From positions 643,501 through 707,500 of the forward strand of contig JAIFAC010000008.1 of assembly GCA_026545765.1 (NCBI GenBank): a DNA stretch of 64,000 nt. Reading direction: 5' to 3'. Positions 1 to 12,175 of this stretch are shown in pieces. Origin of the DNA: Plantago major. Lineage: Eukaryota > Streptophyta > Magnoliopsida > Lamiales > Plantaginaceae. Position numbers and translations under genes: made by a program. A model generated the notes under the pieces. The model was not told where the DNA came from and searched no databases. It saw nothing but the letters and a program-made list of their open reading frames with translations. Positions within the stretch are counted from its first letter, which is position 1. Each line of letters starts with the position of its first letter.

Positions 1-511
1 ATCTTATCCATGAAATGAACGACTGGCAGGGCCTTTAACCAAAGCAAAAATAGCCATATTTCAATATTTATCCGAGAGTTTTTCAATTAATAAAAAATTT
101 TAAAGAATATAAAAATATAATTAAGGGCAAGCAAGTCCTCATAAAACAAAACGTAAATACAAGATGTAGGTTCCTTAGAAACAGAAAAAAAGAAATCATA
201 AAAACATATAAAAGATTCGTTTGAAAAGTTATGTGGTTCACACACAATAATAATCCTTACTTCTACGGTAAGGGGGAGTTCTAAAATATGATTCAGTTTT
301 AACAAATTCTAGCAAACACATAAAGGAAACTGTGGATTATGAAAAGTATACCTTATCTTTCTATATTCTATTTATTTCCAAAAAACTGTCTCACATTAGT
401 AACTATTATGATGGCCTACACATTATTACATTATTCTATTTGTATTTGCTACTATGCTATGGATAATCAATTTGGTATTTTGAAATGGATATTTCTCTTT
501 GTTGAAATAAA

Positions 512-522
512 GGCGTTGCACC
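512..522 (+). repeat. GGCRTTGCACC motif, copy 1
   Basis: Reads GGCGTTGCACC, followed by TAAAA. It is the first of three 11-bp matches to GGCRTTGCACC in the first 2 kb. It lacks the AA that follows the motif in the later copies. Confidence 0.5.
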
Positions 523-543
523 TAAAAACTATTTCTAATATTC

Positions 544-585
544 TTTACTTAATATTCTAAATAATTTACTTAATATTCTAATAAA
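544..585 (+). repeat. period-21 two-copy duplication
   Basis: The 16-bp word TTTACTTAATATTCTA occurs at 544 and again at 565, giving a 21-bp period. The last five bases of the units differ slightly. Function is unknown. Confidence 0.7.
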
Positions 586-1138
586 ATGAAAAGACTGCAA
601 TAAAGCACATAAACATAATATAAAATGACTTTTTTTCCTTGTGAGATGTATTCTACAATAAGTGCACAACAATAATATATCTTAACTTTCATTTCTTAAT
701 GACTTTTTCTCTTGTGTGGGATAAGCGTCTAACCCAAAATTAATAACTTATAATAACAACTATAATATAAGGAATTTCTACTTATGATCCTTCTGTTTAT
801 GTTGTATATTTGGATTTGTCTTGTATAATATATAATAATATATAAAATAAATAATACGTGTATAGATATTGTGATATATGCTTATCTTTGGTATGGTATG
901 TTTTTTCTCTTCTTTCTTATAGTTATATGTTCTTAATACTTAATAATTATAGTATTCCTTTTCCTTTCTATATCTTCTTTTATTTATATCTTATTTTATA
1001 TCATAAAAATTATTTGTAACTCTTTAGGATTGGCTGCCTTGCTGTGTTATTATATTCCACTTTTTCATTTTCTCTCAAGTATCAAGTATAGAAATACAAA
1101 AACATGTATGAACTTTTAGTCGTTCTTGAAGTAAATTC

Positions 1139-1149
1139 GGCATTGCACC
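1139..1149 (+). repeat. GGCRTTGCACC motif, copy 2
   Basis: Reads GGCATTGCACC followed by AAG. It shares all positions but the R with copies 1 and 3. The flanking sequence does not obviously match the other copies, so if this is a mobile or conserved element the retained part is very short. Confidence 0.5.
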
Positions 1150-1489
1150 AAGAAAAATCAGGGTAGTTGTGAATGAAAAATACAAAAAAAATACAAGGTA
1201 AATAATAACAAGAAATTCAGAAGAAAACTTCATAATTTAAAATTGGTAAATCATAAGGATTGATTTGATTATAGGTAGAGATATAATTGGAGATTTCAAG
1301 GACCGATCAGAATCAGAATTATTACTATAAGTTCTATACTAGTTCTATATACGTGACATAATTTATACAATCTATATCTCTTTATTATTTTTAGTGATCT
1401 GTTGATACTCGAAGTTCTATAGATCTATTTAAGCCTAAGCCCGGGTAAGAATTCTATGTAAGTATACAAAATAAATATTAAGTAAAGAA

Positions 1490-1498
1490 TTGCACCAA
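1490..1498 (+). repeat. TTGCACCAA core motif
   Basis: Core-only copy of the motif (TTGCACCAA), preceded by GAA instead of GGCR. Confidence 0.4.
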
Positions 1499-1690
1499 CA
1501 TCTATTCGAGGATTATTTTCTGTTCTAATTGTGAAATAAATAAGGAGTAGATTAATTAAAAGAGAAATACTACAATATTAAATGTTATATCTTTATATAC
1601 GTACCACTTTTTTTTCAAATTTATAGCAAAACAAAAAAGTTACAAAAGTTCATCTTTTTTTTGTCAGAATCAAAGTAGAATAGTTAGAAT

Positions 1691-1711
1691 AGTAAGTAAG
1701 TAAGTGTAAGT
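1691..1711 (+). repeat. (AGTA)n microsatellite
   Basis: Imperfect tetranucleotide run, AGTAAGTAAGTAAGT followed by GTAAGTA. Ordinary slippage repeat. Confidence 0.8.
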
Positions 1712-1809
1712 ACGGGGAAAATTCCAGCATTTGGAAGGAATCATCAATCTTGTATAATTTTTAGGGAGAGAATACACGACTTAAGTATATTTTAAACACA
1801 GCTAAATAT

Positions 1810-1820
1810 GGCGTTGCACC
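1810..1820 (+). repeat. GGCRTTGCACC motif, copy 3
   Basis: Reads GGCGTTGCACC followed by AAG. It matches copy 2 across 14 bp apart from the R position. A weaker variant, TTGTACCAAG, lies about 60 bp downstream near 1873. Confidence 0.5.
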
Positions 1821-2467
1821 AAGATTTCTATCTACTTTAGTTTGTTTGATTGCTCTGATTAGAAGAGATCGAATTGTACCAAGAATGGAATTCATTTGCA
1901 AAACTACTTTAGAATCTAGTCCAATTTAAATTTAATCCATAATTTATTACTAACTCTATATACGCGACACATTTTAAGTATTATCTTTGTTTTTCCGTTA
2001 ATTATACAATATAAAAAGCATTTACAGCATAAGTAAACTATAATAAAAATAACAAGTAAACAACTAACATAAACGTAGCACTAATACAATGAAGTGTTGC
2101 AGAGAAGATATGCTGTATGGAATATAATTAAGGAATCCTTAAATCATCCTGAATTCTTATTTGGGATTAACTACTCTGTCCTTACTTAATTAGTCTTTGT
2201 TTATACTTCTAAAAATTATCTAATTAATACTTCTTTCGCTAATAAAATACAATTCTGCGAGTACTTTAGGCATCTTTCTTAACTAAGTAACGAGTTGTAA
2301 ACTAAAAGATAAAAAACACGAAATACTTTGAAAAAGCTGCTATAAATCTATACGAAGAAATATATCAAACAAATACAAACAAAGTAATTTAGATTTATGA
2401 AGGGTTTAGATAGAACCTTTCCTCCACTATTAGAAATAAATAATAATTAATATAGAAATACTACTTA

Positions 2468-2493
2468 TGAACTTATTATTTGAACTTATTATT
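2468..2493 (+). repeat. 13-bp exact tandem duplication
   Basis: The unit TGAACTTATTATT is present twice head to tail with no mismatch. Confidence 0.85.
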
Positions 2494-2824
2494 ATTATTA
2501 ATATGGCTTGTAAAAGAAACGAATATAAATCTAATAGTACTCTAATTCCTTATGGGGATATAATAAATGGTACAAGTAAATGTTATGTGTGATTATAGTA
2601 ATAGTAGCGTAAAAAAAGTAGCATGGAAATTATTTCGTGAGTTTTCTAGGACTAATAATTTAAGTTAACTGTTGTGAACCAAACCTTAATTGCTGAATAA
2701 AAACTTGTGATATTTAGTAGGTAGTAACGCGGTCAGTAGTTATGTAAGATGTCTATATTTGTCCTTTCTTCTTTATCTCTTTCTATTTCTGAGATTGCGA
2801 AAAAAGAACTTATTTCTTCTTGAC

Positions 2825-2844
2825 TTATACTTAGTTATACTTAG
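2825..2844 (+). repeat. 10-bp exact tandem duplication
   Basis: The unit TTATACTTAG is present twice head to tail. Confidence 0.85.
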
Positions 2845-3071
2845 TTAGTTATTAGACAAGGTGTTACTCAGTTTTTATTACTGCGTGTCTAATTATACAT
2901 AACTTTTGCTTTACAATGACTCTTACAACTTGGAAGGATGCCTGAGATGCCCTGATTACTGAAACGTCTTTATAGGCACGCTTTATAATAGAATTAGGAA
3001 TTGTGATTTCTCTCTTTATTCCATATATTTCTAATCCTATTCTCTGTTGGTTGAATTTGTGCTTTTTCTTT

Positions 3072-3089
3072 ATGACATTGATGACATTG
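3072..3089 (+). repeat. 9-bp exact tandem duplication
   Basis: The unit ATGACATTG is present twice head to tail. Confidence 0.8.
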
Positions 3090-3244
3090 TGTTTATTTCA
3101 TTTTAGTCTCTGACTTGGCCTTGGATACTAATTAAATTAATTATCTTTTCTATTCGTTTTCGTTCGTTGGTATCTAATAGTTGGTATATTATATTCTATT
3201 AAGGAATTATATACATACGGTATAATTCTAAATCATTAACTTGG

Positions 3245-3253
3245 TTGGTGCAA
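3245..3253 (-). repeat. TTGCACCAA core motif, inverted copy
   Basis: The plus strand reads TTGGTGCAA, the reverse complement of the TTGCACCAA core found at 1143, 1490 and 1814. It is the only inverted full core I found in the window. Confidence 0.45.
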
Positions 3254-4970
3254 CACGAGAAATTGAAAAAGAGAAATCTATTTGTTATTGTATGTGAGGT
3301 CATTTCTCAATTCTTGTCTTCCCCCTTATCGGTGATGTGCCTTTAAAGTTGTTACTTTGTCTGTCTCTGCTTTCCCTATCTTCCTGTCTGTTGTATCTCT
3401 TACTAGCTTTCGTTGATAGATATAGAATATCGAGTAGTAAATCATCCAAGTAAATAGCATGTTTGTTATAAATAAATTCTATATAGATAAGTCTATAAGT
3501 GCAGAAAATAAGTGTATAAGAGATTGAATTTCCTATATCTTTTATACAAAGAAAGTGCTATAATTATTCATGTCAGTGTCATACATAACATATTTTATTA
3601 AGGGGCATAACGTTGTTGAGGATATACTTTTTTTTCATGCGGAATTGGACATGTATTAATCTATATTTTTATGGTAGATCGATTTCGGATACCCTTGGAG
3701 TATTTGTTATTGTGTAGTACTTTGGGCACAGAGTAATCCCTCCTGATTTTATATAGATAATAAACATGTGATTGGATCCATCCATTCATAAATCATAAAT
3801 ATTTATATATATATTTACAGAAAAATAGTAGTAAAATATGAAGAATTAATTCTTAGTGCATATACCTTAATGGCTTAGATAACTATATAATTATTATAAA
3901 CCAGGACAAGGTAGATGTTGCCGATACTTGTTGGACTATACACAAACTATTCTCTCTATAGCAAGAACTTCTTAATATAAAGATTGATTACACGATAGAT
4001 AGATATAGCGTTAAGGTTTAACTCTACCTTTTATATTTACGAAGAAGATTATACTTAAGCAATTCTATTCTAATTCTAGTAATAAATAGTTGTTCCAAGT
4101 TTTCTTTTGTGGTCTTTCTCAGTCCCTCTTTCTTTGTTTTCATGACCAAGCAAGCCCTATTTCGACACTATAAGGGTTAGTTATTAAGTTAAAAGATATA
4201 AAATGGAGTAAAGAAAAATAATATACCAAGTTGTTAGGTATCATAAACTCTTGACGGAATAGATCTAAGATATGAGTCACAAGTATATGTAAAAAACCAA
4301 ATATAAGAGGAGGGAAAACAGAAGGGGTTATTAGTAGTCATGAAGCAAAAAAGAAAGGCGCTAGTACAGTACAAACGTGTTGGCTTATTAGGTTAAGGGA
4401 TGGAGATCACAAAAGATCAAAAGTAAATTGAGTAACAAATAAACTTTTATTAATTAAGAGGTGTAGAAAACATAGATTATCCTTTATGGTATAGTACTCC
4501 GCCCTGTGTTGTTAATTTAATAAAATAAAAAAGAGTAAAAGTATACACAGCTTAAAGAATTTGTAAATAACCCATAATACGTGTCTTAACGTCTTCTTCT
4601 ACGTGAAAAATATGAGTGAGTATGTAGGTTGGTTACGCTTCTTGATAATTATTAAAGGAAAAGATTTGTGTACGGTATCTCGTGTTTAACTTTCTTAGGT
4701 TTAATAACAAACATTTCTAGAGTTACGAAACCATATGCTTATTATTATAGAATAAAGAGGGAACGGCATATTATGGAATACTTGCATCTTTCCTATATAT
4801 TTTTGGTGAGACTCTTGAGGTACGTTATATTTGAATCCCTGCTACTTGACTCCTTTTTTTTTACCACCCATGCTTTTTGTTGTGAGTTAAGAACTAACTT
4901 ATTTGTACGCATCATAGTTTTCATCAAATAGTTAGCAACTACTTTTATTTAATTTCAGTAAACTGTTATA

Positions 4971-5008
4971 TTTTATAGAGTACGTTTTTATAGAGTACGT
5001 TTTTATAT
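4971..5008 (+). repeat. 15-bp exact tandem duplication plus partial third copy
   Basis: The unit TTTTATAGAGTACGT occurs at 4971-4985 and 4986-5000, followed by seven matching bases (TTTTATA) of a third copy. Confidence 0.9.
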
Positions 5009-5871
5009 ACACACATGCTGAGACAACAAACTCTTCTATTCTAAGAGTATTGTATTATATGAGATTGTAGGATAAGTATAGTATAGTTCTTCAGAATAAT
5101 TTATATAATGTATCACATAACCAAGAAGAAATTAGAGCGTACTTAAGAATTTCATTTTATATAGGATAGGATTACCTAAGTAAGAAGATAGTTGTGTAAA
5201 ACCTATTTATTTACCTTAGCCAATAAAAAACATGGGTTTTTGGAAGGGATTTAGAGAATACAGTCTCTGTTACGTTACTACTAAGATATTCTAGCTATTA
5301 ATATAAAGATTAATAAAGTATCAACTCCACGCAGGCAACGAACATATTATTTTATATATATAAAGGGTCTCCTTCCTATCTTGAAAAACGGTATACTAGC
5401 GCCGTGATTTATCCCATCAATACTATCATCCTTTTAAGTTTCCTTCTTTATTAGAAAATACTTCTTTGAAAATATATAATATGGGTTACTAAGTACAACA
5501 AAAAAAAAGACACGTACTTTAGAGAAATTCATTTATAATATGTTTAGAACCCGGTACAATAAATTCGGGTATTTCGGCATATAAAAGTGCACTTGGTATT
5601 TTACTTACCTTATATTTAGTAAAGATTTCGTACTTCGGTTATAGTATGTTGATTTGTCAGTATAATTATATTATAAATTAGTTAAAACATAAAAATAGGT
5701 ATAATATAGAAAGAAAGATAGATACTCCTCTTGTTAGATATAGTATAAAAGAGAACATTGAGGCACACATACACAATTAGTTAGTAAAATATTAGGCTAG
5801 AAACATTGAAAGGTAAAAGGTAGCTACTTAAATTAATGGCTAACAACTTAAGGGAACTTAGTATTTCTTGT

Positions 5872-5885
5872 GTCAGTCAGTCAGT
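5872..5885 (+). repeat. (GTCA)n microsatellite
   Basis: Just over three repeats of GTCA (GTCAGTCAGTCAGT). Confidence 0.8.
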
Positions 5886-6360
5886 TACTACAAAACAATA
5901 TACTCTCAAACATTTAAGTAAAATAAAATGCTGTACAACAAATTATTATTATTATTTTGAAGCCTTTAAATCCATTTTACATATATTTTCTTTCCTTTTA
6001 GATCCTTGCATGTAATATTCTATCTATACCACCAAGGTCACATCTTACTTAAGCATATACTAAAATTCCCTAACCTTATCAATGTTTATTCATTTGGGGA
6101 AGACCACCTTATGATGTTATATCTAACCAACGAACTCAAAGATATAGGAGAGTCGCAAACTATACTAATGTTTTAAACTATGTTTCCTTAAAGTACTAAC
6201 TAAAGCCATATTATTATTCCTTATAAGGTACCTTTATAAGCCTATACTATACCTTTCTATATACTCTTATTTATTGAACACTAAACAATTATGCGGGAAG
6301 AAGCTATAAGGGAAATAATGTCTAAGCCTACCAACTCTAAGTGTTTTATGTTTTACTTAT

Positions 6361-6385
6361 ACTATATTACTATATTTACTATATT
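6361..6385 (+). repeat. 8-bp unit, three copies
   Basis: ACTATATT occurs at 6361 and 6369 in direct tandem, and again at 6378 after one extra T. Confidence 0.8.
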
Positions 6386-6470
6386 GCATGTATACTTTTA
6401 CACACTAACTCTATAATAATACCAAGATAAAAAAATAGGTATCTATCTATCTTAACTAATTAGAAAGGCT

Positions 6471-6500
6471 AACTTATAATCATAAAACTTATAATCATAA
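6471..6500 (+). repeat. 15-bp exact tandem duplication
   Basis: The unit AACTTATAATCATAA is present twice head to tail without mismatch. Confidence 0.9.
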
Positions 6501-6780
6501 ATTTAATATAAAAAGGATCTTTAGGAATATACTTCATGAGATTTATACATAGTTAGAGAGCTGGCATATGTCTTCCCTTCACAAATTATTTAGTAGCATA
6601 GAACAAAGGATCTCTCCTTAAATTAAAGGCGTATATTATTTAGTACGTATATAACACATGTCTTCTCTATAACAAGGAAGGATTGGATTAACTCTTATCA
6701 TCTCTCTTACTTTACTAAGCTCACCTAGCCTAACTTCGATTACTATCATAGTACTTGTTTTTAGTCTTCTATGTTATACT

Positions 6781-6800
6781 ATACTTCTTAATACTTCTTA
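6781..6800 (+). repeat. 10-bp exact tandem duplication
   Basis: The unit ATACTTCTTA is present twice. Confidence 0.85.
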
Positions 6801-7689
6801 TCCTTACTACTCTTTATTAAGTGCATAAGGGGTACCTCTATTTTACTTACCTATGAATCCTATATAACTTGGTATTACTACTAGGAAGGAAGTTATATAT
6901 TTGGACTAAGAACAATCAAGTTAAGTGACATAAACATACCTATACTCTTAGTAGCTAGAAGGAAAGGAAGGAAACTAATAAATAGAATTTGGAAATAAAT
7001 AGTATACTTAGAGTTAGAAGAAGTGAACATTGTAAAGTGGTGTGGTATTCTCATTATCTAGGAAGTCCTACACCTAATTACTCACGATGTATAAATATTT
7101 GGTTGGGCTATAACTCGTATATAACTTGTAAGGGAAATATAAGTTACAATGGAGAACTCCTACTAAAAACTTGTTGTAAGGAAGAAAGGATGAAGGAATA
7201 CTCGTGCAATGACTAAGATATTATAGAAAGACCAGGATCCTGAGTACCCCTTATATTATAATTTGGGTTATGGTTGTATATCACATATCCTTTGAGCTTT
7301 ACTAAGTTAGAACACTAAATGACTCTTCATAGACTTACCTAATCTAGTATATACTTACATAAAGGATAGGATTTATTTCTTACACGTTTTTCTAAAGGGT
7401 ATAATACATGTAGGGTTACTTTAAGACTCTTCTCTTCTTATAGTATACATTATAGACTAGGCATGTACTACATATCTTACTTCTCTATAAATTTATATTA
7501 AGTTTTAAGATAACCTCTAGTCTCTAACCCTTTTTTCTCTTATCATTCATAACTAGCAATGTACTCTACTAATATACACGCAGTACACATGTTTACTTAC
7601 TTAACCACACCACTCAAGGAGTTTACACCAATTATTCCCTTGTGTACCTTTCATTTGTGCAAGGACTTAGTCTCATAAAATAAAAGTAC

Positions 7690-7709
7690 TATATATATAT
7701 ATATATATA
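7690..7709. repeat. (TA)10 microsatellite
   Basis: Uninterrupted alternating TA tract of 20 bp, self-complementary and easily melted. Similar tracts lie at 35594-35630, 40174-40194 and 47634-47648. Confidence 0.95.
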
Positions 7710-10069
7710 GGTAAGTATTTCGATCTCATTGTTATAAGGGAAATTTAATCGTGTTCATTAGAGACTATATTTGGTTATGCTATATAATATAGAGTTGTAT
7801 ACATGGTATGTTATTTAGGATATACTTTTAGATTAGAAGACACATAATAAATGAAAAGTAAAGAAGTTAGAGAAGAACTAATATAGAAAAAACTTTAGAA
7901 ACTCTAAGGGGACTTACTAGTACCAAGAGAGAAAGTGAAATGCCTGTGCTATGTAGTATAGACAAAGCAAGAATGTATCATATACAGTAGTAGCTTTATT
8001 TTATAAGTGATTTTTGCAAGAGTATACTCTAGAAAATGTACTAAATGTAATATTTTATTTCTAACTATAAGCTATAAAAGAGTACGTATCCTAACACCTT
8101 AATTAAGTAAGTTATTTTTTTCTTCGTAAAGATTAAAAGTCTAGAAAATAATTCTTTTAACAAAACAAATCTATTTTTTGATTCCCTATTTTTGTGCAAT
8201 TTTCATTCAACTAGGGGTGCGGTGTAAATACTGTTATTTAATACTAAGCCATCATGATCATACCCATAGCAAATACCTAAGTGGGAATATCTTAACAGTT
8301 TATGCTTTCTCTTCTACCTCTGTTTTATTTTTAATAAGTTTTGCACGTGCAATACTCATAGTATATTTAGAAAGAAGGCTTGAAGTAGTATACCTATAAT
8401 AAATATTATATCATCATAGTCTCGCTAGGATAGTGCAAGCATAATTTCTTAAGTAAGAGACAAGCATAAGTACCCACTCTTTGTTCTATATTTTCTTTAT
8501 CTAACCGAGGTAGACTTTATATGTAAGATACGACTTATATTGTGATATGCCTTAAATTGTAGGATTCCCTTTTTTTTGTATTAGTTTAAGTTATCTTGGT
8601 TAGACAGATTAGTAAAGAACTCCTGCAAAAGTATATTGTTTCTGTGGCGTTTTATTATAATAAATTTGAACACAAGGGTAATATAGAATATAGAAAAAAC
8701 CAGAAATGTACTACGCGTAATAAAATTTATAGGAGTTTATTTTTACACAATTAGAGAAAAATAAAATAAGTAAGAAAATTAGAAAGTACTAATACCTTCA
8801 AAACCTCAATTCTATTCCAAATTATAGAGGAAAGACTTATTATACTACACATTATACTTACACAGCAAAGAAATTAGTATTGAATGAAGGTACGTTATAA
8901 AAATTTATTCTAGACGTTTAGTAAAGAACACTTAATAAAGAAAAAAGACTCTCATGTTGTAAATAATAAAAAACATATTATGTTATCGGCATAAAATATT
9001 TTAGAAGCAACTAAGATATGTCTATGATTTAAAAGATGTAAACCATGCACTAAGATAAAACCATTACTTATAACATAAAAAAATTGGTAGTAATTAATTC
9101 AAAGCTAAATCTAAATACAGGTGTGAAATACTACCATTTATATACTTAATCAACAGGTAGTAGTCGAAATACAAAATATAAGAGATAATATATATATAAT
9201 AGGAGAATTACGCCAGCTGCTAGGTTATATACTATTCTATGATGCTAAATACTCTAAACTAACAAGATTATAAGAAAAGAAACAAAGGAACATATCTTGT
9301 CAACATAGGTAAGTACTTCATAAAGAACAAAGGGGTATACTCCTAAATAATACGTACGTGTAAGACTAAAGTAAGGCATGAACTATAAACTATAAAAGAT
9401 GTGTGTTGTTATATTATATGTCCTTCCTGTATTTCCTTGTTCTAAAAGGTATTGTCCTAAATCGACTATTTAGTAATCTAATATAATTTTATTATGTGTG
9501 TATATAGAGTGCTCTTACTAGTTCTAATATAAAATGCTTTATCTGATGATGTGTCTTCTTTACTCTTAATAAAATTATAAAACGCGTACCTCGTTATAGT
9601 CTGGAGTTAATCTTGTATATACCAACCCTTAGTAGCTATTTGTAGTAGATACATTATGTAATATGTAGAGAGAACCTTAGTTTATTTGGCAGTAACACGC
9701 TAACTTAGGAATACCTAAAATCTGATTTTTATTTTGTTTGATTTCTATATCAAGATTGAATGCTTTATATAACCACTTTGCTATGGTACGGAAAGGCGTA
9801 TTCTTTGCAACCCAAACGTATATTCTCTCGCTTTATTAACTATAAACTAGGCTGTTTTTTCCAAAAGTAGAAACCTCAAAGTCGTGTAATAATATAATAA
9901 AGGAGAGCTTCTATAATTATATATCTTTCCATACTCCTCCAGCCAATAAAAATAGAAATGCAAGAAGATTAAACATTTATCAAGTAGACTCTAAATCAAG
10001 CATTTTTCTGATTACTCTAAATTATTTCAATTAAAAAAAAAGAGGGACAAGCTTAGTCTACATGCCTTA

Positions 10070-10087
10070 GTAATGGGAGTAATGGGA
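10070..10087 (+). repeat. 9-bp exact tandem duplication
   Basis: The unit GTAATGGGA is present twice head to tail, about 100 bp before the GC-richer island. Confidence 0.85.
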
Positions 10088-10189
10088 AAAGTTCGAAGAT
10101 CAGGTAGATCCTTTTGTTAGACGACAAGTATAATGGTAATTTTATATAATCGAGATTGGAAAACTAGTAATAAGGTAAAGCTTCATAAT

Positions 10190-10530
10190 TAAGTACTTTG
10201 CTTGTTCTCTTCAGTTACTTCCTGCCCAAGCTCTCTGGCAAAAGCTCTAGCTCTAGCTGTACTGGTGCTTACCCCTTTCGGAAAGCTACGTAAGGCAGAA
10301 CTCTTTCCTGCTCTTGTATAGGTTCTAGCCTACCTCTTGCCATCATACGAATTTATGGGTTTCCCCAAGGCAGCGAAATAGTTGCATTGGAGTCTTCTGC
10401 TCTCTTGGCTGAAAGTACTGAGACGGGTACACACTTTCCCCTATTGGGTGCTTAGTTAAAAGAGATACTACTCTTGCTTACTCGCTAGCCAGAACTTCCC
10501 TATGAGCCTACCCTAGTTGTAAGGGTTTGC
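10190..10530. other. GC-richer island of unknown origin
   Basis: Base composition changes abruptly. The lines at 10201 and 10261 are about 47-48% GC by direct count, against roughly 20-37% in other lines counted. TpA is no longer dominant and the minus strand is rich in short purine runs and CTAG/AGCTCTAG words, including the (AGCTCT)n run near 10243-10258. The texture resembles intergenic DNA of plant mitochondria, but I recognise no specific sequence. The longest stop-free run I followed was about 30 codons, so it is not an intact gene. I see no flanking target-site duplication or terminal repeats. It could be a recent insertion, organelle-derived DNA, or a short repeat that escaped whatever mutated its surroundings. 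Confidence 0.55.
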
Positions 10531-11112
10531 CCTCTAAAATAAATAAATACCTAGATAAAAAATTACCGAAGTTTGCTGAGCTCCTCGAAAATATTATAAT
10601 TAGATACGATTTGACTTGGTTGGAATTTTACGCAAATTCTACTTATAGAAGATCATGTTTTGTCATAGCTTACGTTATAACTTCTAGGCATCAAGTATAC
10701 AAAAAATTTAACATACCACATTTATAAGGACTTCTTCTCATTCTCAAGTTACTACATAATTTGTTACTATAAGACTGAGTATATGCTTTAACTTATTAAC
10801 TTATGAGGCATCCTTTTTTTTCATATTTCTGGGCTTAAGTATAAGTATACAAGATTAACATCAACATGCGGGTACTTCCCTATTTTTCTATATAGAGTTT
10901 CTAAGATCACTATAAGGAAATTTCCTTCCCACATATTTTAGTAGACCAATACTTTAAAGTATAAATACTTTTACTTCTCTTACTTGTACTTGAGCTAACT
11001 AAGTTTAAATCTTTGTTGGTACCTTGCTAGTAGATTAGTACACATGAAGAAACACAAGTATGGGTGCTTTGTGTGCTAAGAATAATATAAGAGAAATACT
11101 AGGAGGGGATTC

Positions 11113-11132
11113 TATTTCTAAATATTTCTAAA
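11113..11132 (+). repeat. 10-bp exact tandem duplication
   Basis: The unit TATTTCTAAA is present twice. Confidence 0.85.
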
Positions 11133-11161
11133 AGAGTATATAGAAGAGAACTTATCACATT

Positions 11162-11185
11162 ATAGTATAGAAAATAGTATAGAAA
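11162..11185 (+). repeat. 12-bp exact tandem duplication
   Basis: The unit ATAGTATAGAAA is present twice head to tail. Confidence 0.9.
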
Positions 11186-11385
11186 AGGGGTAGTGCCATA
11201 TAATTGGGTAGCATAACTTATTAGAGTCAATGCGTTCAATATGATAATGATATAGGAGCAAGAGTACTACATTAAGAATAACCATTTCTCCTTACATAAT
11301 ATTATTTAGTAATACACTAGTAACCAACACAATTTATAGCAAGTAACATAGCTTATTAGTAATGCATCATATTTCTTATAGAGAG

Positions 11386-11407
11386 AATTTATAGTAAATT
11401 TATAGTA
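11386..11407 (+). repeat. 11-bp exact tandem duplication
   Basis: The unit AATTTATAGTA is present twice head to tail. Confidence 0.9.
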
Positions 11408-12090
11408 TACGAATAAAATATGACACCATTAGTAGGAAAACATCTAAATGTAAAGGATGTAAATAAAGGGTATTCTATGTTTGGTACCTTAGTAGATTAT
11501 GAAAGAACTCCTTATAGGTCAAAGTAAGAAACTCTAGGAATTTGTTATAAACACAAGATGTTAGGGATTAAAGGCATAGAAGTAAATGAAGGTTTTTTTA
11601 ACTTATATGTTAGAAAGTAATCTTGTGGACTTAGTAAAGAACTCTCTGATGTTAGCAATACTAGGCGATGAAACTACTATAACGTAATGATGCCTGCCTA
11701 TTATTTTAATAAAATAATTTTAATAATATAATATAAAAAAAAGTCACTCATAGAGCATAGAGCAGAGACGTGGGAGTGTTATAGCGCACTTATAAGAAGT
11801 ATACCAAAGATTGGATTTTTGGATTTGTTGGAGAATTATATTTCTTGTAAACAATAATATACAAAAACACGTGGAAGATATACTTTCCCAACACACTTAA
11901 TTAAGGTACTCTAGTAAGAGATGCTACTTTAGGCTTGTACTTAGTTTTGTTATTGTATGCATACCGTAGTTTATATAATTATAAGTGTAAAAAGCTCTCC
12001 CTCTATAAGAACTTGTCTTTGTTGGTAGTGAAGATTATAGGGAATCTTTAATAAGTAAGTTCTTTATAAATTGTTAGGGAAATATACTAT

Positions 12091-12108
12091 TCTAGCTTAT
12101 CTAGCTTA
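12091..12108 (+). repeat. 9-bp exact tandem duplication
   Basis: The unit TCTAGCTTA is present twice. Confidence 0.85.
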
Positions 12109-12151
12109 GGTGTTATATAGTTATTCTTGGATAGAGGTAGAAAAGAGCCTA

Positions 12152-12175
12152 TGTGTGTATTATTGTGTGTATTAT
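12152..12175 (+). repeat. 12-bp exact tandem duplication
   Basis: The unit TGTGTGTATTAT is present twice; part of each unit is itself a TG run. Confidence 0.85.

Larger units (their letters stand above)
1..3400. other. non-coding AT-rich segment with a motif cluster
   Basis: No gene is supported here. The two longest frames (87-305 on the minus strand, 339-560 on the plus strand) encode Phe/Ile/Tyr/Leu-rich peptides typical of translated AT-rich DNA and match no family I know. The segment is notable for repeated copies of GGCRTTGCACC or its TTGCACCAA core (listed separately), for a period-21 duplication at 544-585, and for exact duplications at 2468, 2825 and 3072. A phrase of the form TATATACGY occurs at about 1351, 1596 and 1956, each about 100-210 bp downstream of a TTGCACC motif, so a loose repeated unit is possible but unproven. 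Confidence 0.6.
3401..10189. other. non-coding AT-rich segment, mostly TpA-rich
   Basis: I see no gene. The longest frames (4668-4931, 6989-7216, 8178-8399, all plus strand) are short and unrecognised. TpA steps are very frequent in places: the 60 bases from 6361 hold about 15 TpA and only 20% GC. The line at 6061 is unremarkable, so the bias is patchy. The segment contains several exact small duplications, a (GTCA)n run and a (TA)10 tract, listed separately. I see no transposon ends, poly-A-tailed insertion or RNA gene. Confidence 0.6.
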
